NCBI GenBank assembly: GCA_947034895.1
Contig: OX344761.1
Coordinates: forward strand, 69,253,839 to 69,317,838
Direction: 5' to 3'
DNA from: Rhytidiadelphus loreus
Taxonomy: Eukaryota; Streptophyta; Bryopsida; Hypnales; Hylocomiaceae
DNA: 64,000 nucleotides
Below are positions 48,501 to 58,619 of this stretch, piece by piece. Position 1 is the first letter of the stretch. Each line of letters starts with the position of its first letter. The translations under genes were made by a program, and so were the position numbers. The notes below the pieces were generated by a model. It saw only the letters and a program-made list of their open reading frames with translations, searched no databases and had not been told where the DNA came from.

Positions 48501-49316
48501 CCTCAGGCGGGTACGGGTATCGGGCAAGTACGTATCGCCCAGGTTCGCATCAAGTTTCACGTCACCCAAAACGAGTTAGGATTTGGTGCTCTTTTTTTTC
48601 CGCTCTCGATGTTTTGGGCTGATCGTTTGTGGTCTTGATCGTTTGTGTGGTCATTGAGGTCTTGATCGTTTGTGTGAGATCAGCGAGGTCTTCGGCGTGG
48701 TCGCAGGTTACAAAATTTGTTGCTGTGTGAGATCAGCGCGATCTTGGCGGTGCTTCGAGGAGGACCGCGACATCGTGGGTGGAGGAGGTTTATGGTTGAA
48801 TTGGAATTCGCGGTGGTTCACTCGGTGGTTGTCGCGGTGGTTGTCCGGTGGGTTGGCTGGGTAGTCTCCCCCCGCTTGCAGGCCGTCCATCGCCAGCTCC
48901 GCCAAGACATGTAAAGTCATTCTCACATTTGCGGTTTAGCTTCGTTTGGGTTTATGTTGTTACTCCCTTCATCGTATGTTTAGGGTTAGCACGCGTGCAG
49001 GTTCCGTTCCGCAGATTTTGCAGTAGGTTACGAATTTATTTTTTTTAGAAGTTCTAGCTTGCACGGATTCGATTTGCTAGTCTGCGTTCTGATTGAATTT
49101 GCTAGTCTGCGGATTCTCACATTCTTAGAATTCTGCTTCTTGCTTGGGCCGGTCGCTGCGTTGAATTCAACTTGATTTTTTGTGGCTATGCAGAACAACT
49201 CGAGCGCTCGCGAAGGAAGGTAGTTCGTGAAATTGGGAGGTCTCGGAGGAAGTTGCTGACTTGGAGGAGCTCGGCACACCAGCTTCGACCAGTCAGTGTA
49301 ACCTGATTTGTGAGGT
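45557..49316. repeat. Non-coding, with ~170-177-bp periodic repeats and GC-rich minisatellite
   Basis: Related blocks recur at about 46116 and 46283 (spacing 167), 46642 and 46818 (176), 47041 and 47218 (177). A TTTAGGG-type run lies at 46023-46040. Tandem 44-bp units sit at 48220-48300. A minisatellite of 'cgggtacgggtatcgggcaggta' type lies at 48388-48540. From about 48560 the sequence is GC-richer and may be the promoter and leader region of the gene starting at 50598. Confidence 0.55.
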
Positions 49317-49440
49317 ATTGCATTTAACCCGTTATTGCTGTACTTGAATTGCATTTTACTCGTGATTGCTGCACTTGAATTGCATTTTACTCGTGATTGT
49401 TGCACTTGAATTGCATTTTACCCGTTATTGCTGGACTTGA
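49317..49440. repeat. Four 31-bp tandem repeats
   Basis: Exactly four units of 31 bp, 'attgcattttactcgtgatt' + 'gctgcacttga', starting at 49317, 49348, 49379 and 49410, with few differences. They lie 1.2 kb upstream of the ParB-methyltransferase-like gene. Confidence 0.85.
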
Positions 49441-49944
49441 AGTAGGATTAGAGATTCGATTTAGGGTTTTGTTGTTTTTCTGAACATACGAGAGTTGCTG
49501 AGAGTTACTGAGAGTTGTAGTTGCTTAAACTAGGAGCCAGAATTGCAGAATCATACGACCGTTGCTGAGAGTCAAAAATGTCAAAACTAGGAGCAACCAA
49601 TGTCAGAAATATCACTAGTTTAACTAGGGTTCGAGATTCAGTGACATTTCTGATTCAAGCATGCAGTTTTGTTGTTCCCAATCTAGAGTCCAGTAATAGA
49701 CAAAAGTTGGAATACGTACTCAATTCCATAGCCGAATTGAACTTGCAAGATCGAAAATTTGTTTAGCGATTGCAATTGTATTGCTAGGAAAATTAGTTCC
49801 AATTGTCTACTTAGAAAGAAACCCTAAAATATGAGAATGAATTCCTGGCTCCGAACCGCTGTTCTAGAAATTTCAGAAGTTGCCCAAGTAAATTAGAAAC
49901 CCTAATATAAACCTAAAGCCTGAAACATGAACAGAACGAGTCAT

Positions 49945-50549
49945 TTTAGCGCGACTCGCGCTAAATGACAGTTCAAAAATTCTAAAATCATAAATCTGAC
50001 TGTTTAGCGCGAGTTGCGCTAAACTGCACATCCATTCCGGACCGTGATTGAAACAATTCAATCGCATACTCCATCATCGCATTTGCAGAACACCTCAACC
50101 CTGCATAAATGTCATCCCGAATTCCGTATACGACGATATGAATGCACGTAAAACTCTATGCACAAGAATTAATAGACTTCTTAACGCAGCCACAAATCCA
50201 AACACTTTAGCACGGTTCACGCTAAAGTACAAACCCCCACTCATCCACACAGTATGAACCTAGAAAGCCATAAAATACGTGACACCCGAACTACACAGCG
50301 ACACCAACAAAATAACTACCCATGCTCTTTAGCGCGGCTCGCGCTAAAAAGCAAGCACCCAATCATACAGACCTCAACAAACTAGATACTGGGAGCACAC
50401 CCAGAAAGCCAGACAACATAGAGACTCGAAGAGTGAATAATACACATGCTGTTTAGCGCGAGCCGCGCTAAACAGCAAACACCCGCTAAACAGTAAACAC
50501 AAACTCGCACACTGTGTACCCCGTGCACTTTAGCACGGTTCGCGCTAAA
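49945..50549. repeat. Palindrome family, cluster 2 (six copies in the leader)
   Basis: Copies at 49945-49965, 50003-50023, 50206-50226, 50328-50348, 50452-50472 and 50529-50549. The core is TTTAGCGCGA-N-TCGCGCTAAA with a few changes. The outer arms differ between copies yet still pair (TGCTG...CAGCA at 50447-50477; CACTTTAG...CTAAAGT at 50204; TCAT...ATGA at 49941). The last copy ends 48 bases before the ATG at 50598. Confidence 0.9.
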
Positions 50550-50905
50550 CAGCAAACATATCACAAATTATCTCACTCCTCTGTCATGTGATGTAGAATG
50601 GAAAACCAGATCAAGGCTCTGGAAATGTACTTCAAGAAGTGCGAAGTCCAGCTTCACGAGGACGATAAAAGTGCGGACGATAACCTCATCGAAGGAGAAT
50701 ATTGGGAGTTCAAAGAACCAGAGAGAGTAGAATCATGGAGCTTCTTCATGATTCCTTTCATAAACCAAATCTGCTTCTCTTACAAGTTCAGAAATGCACA
50801 GTGCCACCTACAGCTCTCCTTCCACAAGAAAATTAAGGATGTAGAAGCTAACATGCATCCCATGATCAAAGTCAAATGCATGACAATAATTCGTGGATCT
50901 TGCCG

Positions 50906-50965
50906 GTAGGATCAATACCATTTCGCTATTTGCATTAACTCCGTCCTGATTCCCTTCCATTTCAG
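50906..50965 (+). other. 60-bp intron 1
   Basis: CCG|GTAGGATC...CCATTTCAG|CCC. Splicing joins 'IIRGSC' to 'RPFLLSLEPTPYRDEI' in frame (phase 2). It is too short to hold a palindrome copy and has none. Confidence 0.7.
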
Positions 50966-52055
50966 CCCCTTCCTCTTGAGTCTCGAACCAACTCCCTACC
51001 GCGACGAGATCAAAGAGCTGGAAAAGAAGCTGGATAACAACGAGTGGAACAATGCCAATGGGACTCCTCTTTCGTGGAAGAAACTATGCAGTAAAATCCG
51101 TATGCTCTTCAACGATTTTTACACGCTCAAGGGAAAGATGGAGATGCAGCAAGAAAATAACAGACCTCAATCTGTATCAAAAGAGATCATGAATACCGAA
51201 GTCAGCCAGACATCAAAACTGAAGATTAAGCAAGAGCCTGGTGCCAGTCAAGGTCAAAGGAAGCTTGTGACGCCAGCGTCCAAGGCCCAACCGTGGAAGG
51301 GGAAAAAAGATGCTACCCCAACCCCCGAAAAGACAAAGCCACCAACGGAATCCGAAACATGAGAGGTGGCAGAAGGAAGTTACGTGGACGAAATGGAAAA
51401 TGTGCCACACTCCCGGGCAACAGAGAACAAACCTGACTACGAGCACGTCAACCAGGTGTACAAGAAATTTTGGAGCACCTGCGACGATGCTTACGTCTTC
51501 GCTCTCGATGAGAAGAAGGAGATCGACATTTCCCAGCTGATTGAGGCACCTCCGACATATAACATCCGTTCCAAAGAGAACCGCATTGTTGAAGACATGG
51601 TGAATTATCTACTCAACATACCTGACAAGAGTATCAAACAAACACTATGCGTTATGCCCGTCGGCTTCAGCCACAAGCCAACAAGGTGGGAGGACATTGA
51701 GGATGGAATATTTTACATCATCAACGGACAACATAGTGTTGAAGCAAGCAAATACATGTTCGATGACAACAACAACGTGGACGTGGATGAGAGGGAACAC
51801 TTCCGTAAATGGAACTGCTTCGTTGTGTGGTCACAGGACGCTGAGAAGTTGCGAGTCATCTCCGCATATTACAACCGAACAAATCATTTTGTGGCGGTCC
51901 AACCATCCTGGACGACCAATATCCTCGGAGCACGAAAAGTGTGGGAAGACATGGGAAGGCCCGAGAATCCAACGCAAACAAAGTCCGTTGGATCTCTAGC
52001 GGCCACAAGAAGGACCGTCGAGAACCGGCACAAGAGAGAAGCATTCCAGGTGCGT

Positions 52056-52076
52056 TTTAGCGCGAGGCGCGCTAAA
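52056..52076. repeat. Palindrome copy 6 bases after a 5' splice site (intron 2)
   Basis: TTTAGCGCGA-G-GCGCGCTAAA. The donor is CAG|GTGCGT at 52050, so the hairpin starts in the donor's immediate downstream sequence. The intron runs 52050-52181. Confidence 0.85.
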
Positions 52077-53538
52077 CTACAACATTGAAAATTCATTTCA
52101 TTAATTTCTCGGGATATATGAAGTTATGAACGTGTTTTCAACTCTGATGACATTTCCTTAAACATGTTTCAAATGTTTGAGAAGGCAATGTACGTCAGAT
52201 TCTCCATGATTGACGTTGTAAAGAATTTGAAAATCTCAAAAACAAAGTCGAAGGAGGAAAAGCTGAAGCTAACCAACGAACTGAGACTCATCACGGCTCC
52301 CGATGAGGTGTACAGACTCTGGAGCAAGGTGATCACCGCTGCCGCGCACGGAGAACTCTTCAACCCCAACACAGACATGATGTTCAATGAAAAACCAGGT
52401 TGGAATCACGAGAGTTGCATGTTGAATCGTGAATTCTTCAAGCACCTGGGTAATTTGAGCTATGATGAAATAGCAAAACTTGCTAAACATCTGTTCAATC
52501 AGTCGGGAGGAAAACGCAATCATGCTTACCCGAAGGTCACGGTCAAGAGTATCACCTCAGTCCTAGATGACTGCTTCAACACCAAGGAGTGGGTTGAACG
52601 TCGTAAGCGGAAGAACCTCGTGATCAAGGAGCTTCATGAAATCAAACCTCAACTTGGGCTCATGAATGCTCGTAACGAGATCATCAATGAGAACTGGAAG
52701 GCCTTCAAAAAGGAACGATTCTTCTCCAGCGCCACTATGGATGTACTCCTCGACAAACCAGGAGAAGCCTACTTTGGCAAAGCAAAGAACAAGTCTTCAA
52801 GAAACAAGACGATCACTGAGCTGTCCCAGGATGCCTATGATTTCTTCAAGATGTTTCTCCTGCACAAATCAAAATTCGAGAGACCGACAGCAAGTGGTCA
52901 CTACCGGCCCTATGAGTACCTCGGAAACAATACCAAGGAATGGCCAAAGAAGGTGTGGACTGCGGAGACTAGAAACTATCTTGCGTTGGGGGTAATTGAC
53001 TTCAGGTCCTTGCCAGGAATTGAGAAGAAGGAGAGCTCTACGGTGGACAAACCATACTTCGTCGAAGTACTCGCATCAATGGAGGCGAAAAGGAAACCTG
53101 CACTTGAAGATGTTCCATCATGGCTCTTCATTTGTGGTGACGAGAAGGAGCAAGCCCAGGTTCTCAAATTTATTGAATCTGACGAGGTTCTCGAATCGTA
53201 CACGATTTCGTACTCCGTGTACTCTGTAGGGAAAAACGACCGCCTTGGAGATCTTCCTGCAGCAAAGACGCCGAAGAAAGTGTTTTTGATTTTCCTGCAG
53301 GATTCCCAAAACGAGAACACGGTGGAAATTCTAGAGGAATTCGAGTGTCCGGAGACAGCACGATACCTGAAAGCACGCGCATACAGTGAGCTTGAGTATT
53401 GGATATACAACATCGAGTTGAAAATGGAATTTTACTTGTGGCTCGTGAAAGCCTTCTACAAGAGTGGCATGTCAATCTATTCTGCTTACATTGGGGGGAA
53501 ACTTACGTGCACGGCCGTGGTAAGTAATGTGGCTGCAC

Positions 53539-53655
53539 TTCAGCGCGAGTCGCGCTAAACAGACATGTCAATGTCAGTTGATTTGAATGATGTTATCACT
53601 CAATTTATGTTTTCACATTAGTACCAGCTGTCGATTTAGCGCGGGCCGCGCTAAA
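53539..53655. repeat. Two palindrome copies in intron 3
   Basis: 53539-53559 (TTCAGCGCGA-G-TCGCGCTAAA, 19 bases after the donor GTG|GTAAGT at 53520) and 53635-53655 (TTTAGCGCGG-G-CCGCGCTAAA, with outer GTCG...CGAC pairing). The latter has changed both arms together (CGCGG / CCGCG). The intron runs 53520-53707. Confidence 0.88.
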
Positions 53656-54779
53656 GCGACTGGTCTTTCTTGATAATCGAAATAATCATTTAATTTCTTC
53701 TTGGCAGATGAGTAATGTGAACGTCTTCGCCACTGGAATGGGTACTCAATCAGCATGGTGGGAAGACATTTGTAGAAAAGCAATGACGCTAGATATAGCA
53801 GACTTTCTTGACAATGGGTACCCGAGGGCTGCTGCTGCAGCTGGTCCAAGTACTACACCCCCCTCCGCAAAGAGAAAACTGAGGTCGTCTTAGACATCCG
53901 AAATGAGTGATCCTCTGCGGAGGGAGGTTGCGCGCTATGATGATGTTGCATCTGATTCGGAATCCGATGAGGAGGAGGAAGACATCGACGAAGATGGACC
54001 TCTGGGGATCGATGAGATGGCAACTTCTACAAGTCGACCATCGACAGATATACCTGGTTCTTCGGCGAGCTCTATGTTACCTCCATTGCCTGGGATGCCG
54101 AGGATTGCTACTCCGTCTAGGCGGCCACATAAAAAGAGGAAGCACAATTCAATGTCAAGTATCGGCTGTATCGCGCAACAATTGCCTGAGATTTCAGCGC
54201 AGAATGCAGTTTCCTTGGCTAATCTGCAGCAACAAACTCAGTTGACGCAGTAGCAAAACGAGCTTGCACTGGTGCAGTTGAGGGCGGAACAGATGAAGGA
54301 GAGGGCTGAAAACCTTGAACTACACAAGCGTAATCAAGAGTGGATGCGGTTGGAGTCTCAAACCAACCGAGAGCTAGCCCAACAGAATAGAGAAATGCTG
54401 CAGATCTTGATCAAGAAGGTCGGGGTTGAGCCGATCGCAGCGTTGCCACCTCCTGCCGAGACTCCAATGTTGGAGCTGCAAGGTCTGCCATCTGGCTCTA
54501 ACGTCAACAATGCCTCGAGTCCGTCGCTGCCTGTGCCGGTGTCTCCGCCACTTCCCAGTAGTGCACCGGAGTCTCCAGTTGCGTTGCCGATCGATGATGA
54601 TCATGTTGATAACCCCTCTTCCCCGAAGGCTGCACCGATTTTGCCGTCAGAGATGGACATTGGGCAGAACCTGTCCTATGATGCTTCCAAGGTGGAGCCT
54701 GGAAGTGATGCCCTGCCTACCGAAGATCAACCTACAGGTTCTGCCTAATAAACACTTAGTCAGCATTGCCTTGTGTAGA

Positions 54780-54800
54780 TTTAGCGCGGCTCGCGCTAAA
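54780..54800. repeat. Palindrome copy between the methyltransferase-like and phosphatase parts
   Basis: TTTAGCGCGG-C-TCGCGCTAAA. It lies within the possible intron 54737-54990 that would join the two coding parts, or in the intergenic region if they are separate genes. Confidence 0.85.
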
Positions 54801-54990
54801 CTGTTTGGTAGAGATTGATCTCAAATTTTGTAAATAGAAGCAGTAATCGATGCTTATCGGACGTTCATTGTAGAGGCATTAGTTTTGGTTTGGACGTTTC
54901 TGGACTCAGTTTTATATTGTAAGAGACAGTTATCTCTGAAAATGTAATATATATCTCACAGAGAAACTTTTTCCAAATCGTGAATTGCAG

Positions 54991-56138
54991 GCCATGTGGA
55001 TATGGAAAGTTGTCCTGAGGTTTGTGTCCTTCCTTCTACACAAAATCAACTAGTGACGACATCACATTTTGAAACTGAGGATGATAATCCAGTCACGACA
55101 ACTGAACTCCTAGAACTCGATGACGATACGTCACCTCTTGATCCTGTGAATACCGGTTGTGAAAATGATGATCAACCTTCAAGTTCGACAATGGAGAAGG
55201 TATAATCCTTTGTTCCCTTACGGCGTGATAAGACTTTTTTTTCTATTTTTTCCCTCTGGCTCTGACTTGATTTCGCATGACGGCCGAACAAAGCCAATTT
55301 CACGATCGTAACTGCTCCCCGTTCATACGTTTGTTAGCAGGGCTCCGATCCTACAGTAGTTCGTGAGGGCACTTCCGAGGGCATCCATCGTCCATTGAGG
55401 TCTGGGGTGGCAGAGAAGTGGATGAACGTCGTCCTAGACCTCAATGGCATTTTATGTCGCAGCAAGGACTAGAAGTCAAACAGTTCAAGCAAGCATTTTC
55501 AAAACGAGTCAGAGCCGCACTCTGCGACGGTCGGTGCAATTGTTGGACCAAAAGCAGTTTATGTCCATCCGAATTGCTTTGAGTTCTTGAAGAAAATAGG
55601 GAGGATAGCTAAAATCACTATATGGAGCTCCATGAAAAAAGCCACGACCGATGAGATCTGTGTGTACCTCTTTCGAGAAGGAAGGTGGCCCTTCCTCGTT
55701 CTGGGGCAAGACTCTTGCAAGACTATTAAGTGCAGGGATAGAGCCGGAAGGCTGACCTCTTACAAGGAACCAGAAACAAATAAAGATTTGTTCCTTAAGA
55801 ATCTAGATTTCCTCTTCTCAGGCTTCCACGGAAATTTCACTTCTCAGAATACAATGATTGTGGACGATAGTCCGCGCAAACACATCATGAACAAGCCTAA
55901 GAATGTGATATTAGCGGATTCTTGGAGCAACCGAGGAAACGGTGACAAAGACACGTTCCTTCTAACGGTCCTTCTTCTTTGGTTCCAACAATTGCACGTC
56001 AACCGCAGCAATGGTCTGAAGTCCTTCAGAGAGAATAAAAAATGGAGGATTGGGAGACGGATGCTATGCGAAGAACGGGGTCGTCGAGAGTATGAAAATC
56101 TTATGGAGGTCCTCCGTGGGTCAGCTAGTGTTAGTTAG
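54991..56138 (+). pseudogene. FCP1/NIF-like HAD phosphatase domain gene (one in-frame TAG)
   Basis: Exons 54991-55199 and 55341-56138 are joined by a GTATAA...TTAGCAG intron, phase 0. The first exon is acidic and Ser/Thr-rich; the second holds an FCP1-type HAD domain. Motif I is 'VVLDLNGILC' (Asp nucleophile kept, second Asp replaced by Asn), then 'ITIWSSMKK', a variable cap-free middle, and 'NTMIVDDSPRKHIMN' as the acidic motif IV, followed by a C-terminal 'DTFLLTVLLLWFQQL' helix as in TIM50/SCP-like proteins. DLN in motif I makes phosphatase activity doubtful. A TAG lies at 55470-55472 right after motif I. The first exon starts in phase 1 after TTGCAG, so an upstream exon is required; the donor ACAG|GTTCTG at 54737 of the preceding gene fits the phase and would make one long protein. 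Confidence 0.65.
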
Positions 56139-56235
56139 ACGTGTTTTTGGAGGTATGCAGCTAGTCATGTTTTTAGAGTCCAGAGAAATTGTATCGAATG
56201 TAATACGCTTATTTTGGCGCATTTCTCTATTGCAT

Positions 56236-56256
56236 TTTAGCGTTGTTTGCGCTAAA
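56236..56256. repeat. Palindrome copy 3' of the phosphatase exon
   Basis: TTTAGCGTTGTTTGCGCTAAA core with arms extending to TGCATTTTAGCG / CGCTAAAATGTA. It is the most diverged central part in the family, while the outer arms still pair. Confidence 0.8.
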
Positions 56257-56384
56257 ATGTAGTTGGGATAATGTTTTCCTTGAAATTTAATGGCTTATTG
56301 ATGTATCTGAAGTTCAAGCATAACCATCTGTACTTATGATGCGTTGACAATTCTACAGCTAATTCTGTTTTTGTTCTCTGTCAG

Positions 56385-56871
56385 ATGAGAAACGGGTCTA
56401 CCAGTTCCAGGATTATTGAGATTCTTCCGTGTCAGGCGTACGAGGACTCTATTCTCAACTATGGACAATACGTCATACTTAGTACGGGGAATTTCCTTTG
56501 CTCGGCCCCGACTGTTAATTCCACCATGGACTTCTCTGTCAAGCACGTCGAAGACGGTGTGGTAAACAACCCCCCTGACAAGAGGCCGCGCTTGCCAATT
56601 TTGTGCTTGCCATCTCCTCTGTACTCTAAAGCAGCCAGGGATTCATCAACGTTGCCAACTATTTCTGAGAAAGGGACGCAAAGGAAGCTTTACGGAGATG
56701 CTAATTGTTTGATGACGACACCAGAAGTGAAAGTCCATACGCCAAGTGACCCGCTCTCGTTTGAAAAAAAAAACTAAACCTGCTGTCGTTCGACCTCTAC
56801 TTCCACGTTGCCGTGCATTGTCTCAATCAGCAAGATTAAAGAGAAATGCGGAGAGGTCATGTAGTACTTAG
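56385..56871 (+). pseudogene. Basic-tailed unknown ORF, frameshift in an A10 run
   Basis: The frame opens at ATG 56385 immediately after a pyrimidine tract and CTGTCAG acceptor, so it is probably a downstream exon of the same locus. It reads 'RNGSTSSRIIEILPCQAYEDSILNYGQYV...' and ends at TAA 56775-56777 after ten A (56764-56773). One base of slippage there continues an open, strongly basic frame ('VVRPLLPRCRALSQSARLKRNAERS') to TAG at 56871. No domain is recognised. The shift may be a mutation or a sequencing error. Confidence 0.45.
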
Positions 56872-58619
56872 TCCTCCACTCCTACTTGGGACTCTTGGGA
56901 GAGAAGGTCACTACTAGCACAAAAAAGAGAGCATATGCGTCAAGAAGGTGCAAGTGTCCGGGGGGGGTACAATCGTGGGCCTGAAATTTTGAGGCCCTTG
57001 AAAAGATGAAGAGTACGTCGTGCAGGTGATAGTTGTGCTTCGTATATGTACATTTCTGTTACATGATGTTAAGGCTTGTCTCTGTGAGTTCTAATTCACT
57101 ATTGACTTAGGTGGGAACATAGGGTTGCTATTGGCATGCAATCATTACTTGGATACTACACTTGTAATTGCATAGACGAGTATGTATTGCACACATAGGA
57201 AAGCAAATATGTGTAAATGATATGAATTTCCTTACTAATAGAGATGCAATGCGCATAATTTTGAGTATATTTTTTCTAAATCTTCTATACGATGATAGTT
57301 TTCATTACCATTGATTGCTTTCTATGTGTTTGCTGACGTTTAATTTGCTTCGGGACATTCTAATGCCTTAGAATTAAACTCTCAATTCTCTGGAAAACTC
57401 CCAAAATAGTGAATATAGTGTTACAATGAGATGCAGTCACTTAATTAGTGATAGCTAAGTATAGACTTGAAAATTGAAGGTCGGAGAAGGTAAAGCATGA
57501 GTGATCAAAGTTGTGCAAAGATAGAGATGGAGTGACTTGGTCAGTGATGGCCAACAAGAAACCTGGAAATTATACCACAAAAAAAGCGTTATAAGAAGAT
57601 AGTAGACCATACAAAGAACAATAGCAAGTACCATGATCACTAACATGGAAGCAAAAACTCCAAATTTGAAGGTCAAACAGTGCACTATAGGAGCAGGGCA
57701 AGCTAGAGAGAGATGAATCATAACAATAGCACTAGAAAGGGGATGCACATATAGGAGATTGTGACACCAACATTCAGGAGCAAACCTTTGTAGAGTTTCC
57801 AAAGAGACTCTCCAATAGTAAAGGCAAGATTTCAAACTTTGCTTGGTGAAAATCTCATTTTGGGAAGCAATTTCATTCACATGAAGAACCTAGTGAAGAC
57901 ATTGGTAGTCTACAGTAAACATGAAAGGCATTATTGCAAACAAGAAGAGCTTTCAAGCAAATTTACAAGAAAAACGAATTTGCAACAAAGGAGCCAATAA
58001 ATGAAGGTTCAAGAAACAAAAAATGTAGTAGCCATGAGGGATTGCACCAATGATGATGCACATCACAAAACAACTCCCCAAAACTCTAGAAGGTAAAAAT
58101 CCATCTCAACTTTCTTCAAAAGAAGCAAAGGGAAAAAAAATAGAAATTGGTCTAATGCACAACTCTCAAGGGCCCTAGCAAATGTAGATGATGGGAAACC
58201 AATTAAGGCATTTACAAGGGATTATGGCATTCTTGCTTTAACATTGAGAAGTCATCTTTATAGGACAACATTGACAAGGAAAAGGGAGAAGAAGGGAATA
58301 TTCACATAATTTGAAGAAGAAGCTTTGGTGAAGTTCCTCATCAAAATGCAAAACTATAGCTTCCCATTTAACATGGGCCAACTTAAGGAGAAGGTAGGGC
58401 TCATCACACAAACTAAAGCCACTCCATACAAAGATAAAAGCCTTGAACAAGGCTTTAGTGGGTGCTTCAAATGAAGACAAGAAGATTTGGTTTTGAGAAA
58501 GTCTCATGCATTAAAGGCCAATAGAGTTAAGGGACCAAATCTAGAAAGTATTAGAAGTTTTTATGAGAACTTGCAAAAACTTTGTAACAATTGAGGCTAC
58601 GCCCTACGTACATCAAACT
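56872..58619. other. Non-coding stretch
   Basis: No supported gene. The hydrophobic minus-strand open frame at 57455-57880 lacks homology signals and sits in low-complexity DNA. Confidence 0.45.

Larger units (their letters stand above)
50598..54748 (+). pseudogene. ParB/sulfiredoxin-like + methyltransferase-like gene (spliced; three in-frame stops)
   Basis: Exons: 50598-50905, 50966-52049, 52182-53519 and 53708-53893 (or to 54748). All junctions are GT-AG and keep the frame: 60-bp intron, phase 2; 132-bp, phase 0; 188-bp, phase 0. In-frame stops are TGA 51360, TAG 53891 and TAG 54251. After an N-terminal unknown part and a Lys/Pro-rich linker, residues encoded at 51520-52049 match the ParB N-terminal fold: 'IDISQLIEAPPTYNIRSKEN', then 'VMPVGF...FYIINGQHSVEASKYM' in the position of the ParB G-x-R/H-R box. 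A helical region follows. The C-terminal part (53380-53770) 'MEFYLWLVKAFYKSGMSIYS...GGKLTCTAV|MSNVNVFATG' resembles motif I of beta-class methyltransferases, but DPPY is missing. The tail is acidic, then Gln/Ser/Pro-rich. Bacterial and phage ParB-methyltransferase fusions have the same order. Function here is unknown. Confidence 0.6.

Noticed and set aside
49945..50549. CRISPR-like array
   Set aside because: Repeats are palindromic but spacing is irregular (58, 203, 122, 124, 77 bp), the setting is eukaryotic with introns, and no cas genes are present.
54272..54748. Separate gene after the TAG at 54251
   Set aside because: Same frame as the upstream segment and the Gln-rich composition continues across the stop; one original exon with a nonsense mutation is simpler.
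53891..55472. Alternative genetic code with TAG/TAA read as glutamine
   Set aside because: Three TAG and one TAA fit Gln, but five comparable in-frame stops are TGA, the pogo remnant has TAG at a Leu position, and frameshifts occur in neighbouring genes. Decay explains all of these better.
57455..57880. 141-codon hydrophobic minus ORF as a membrane protein
   Set aside because: No recognisable family, lies in low-complexity repeat-like DNA, and the reverse strand is A/G-rich, which creates hydrophobic antisense frames.
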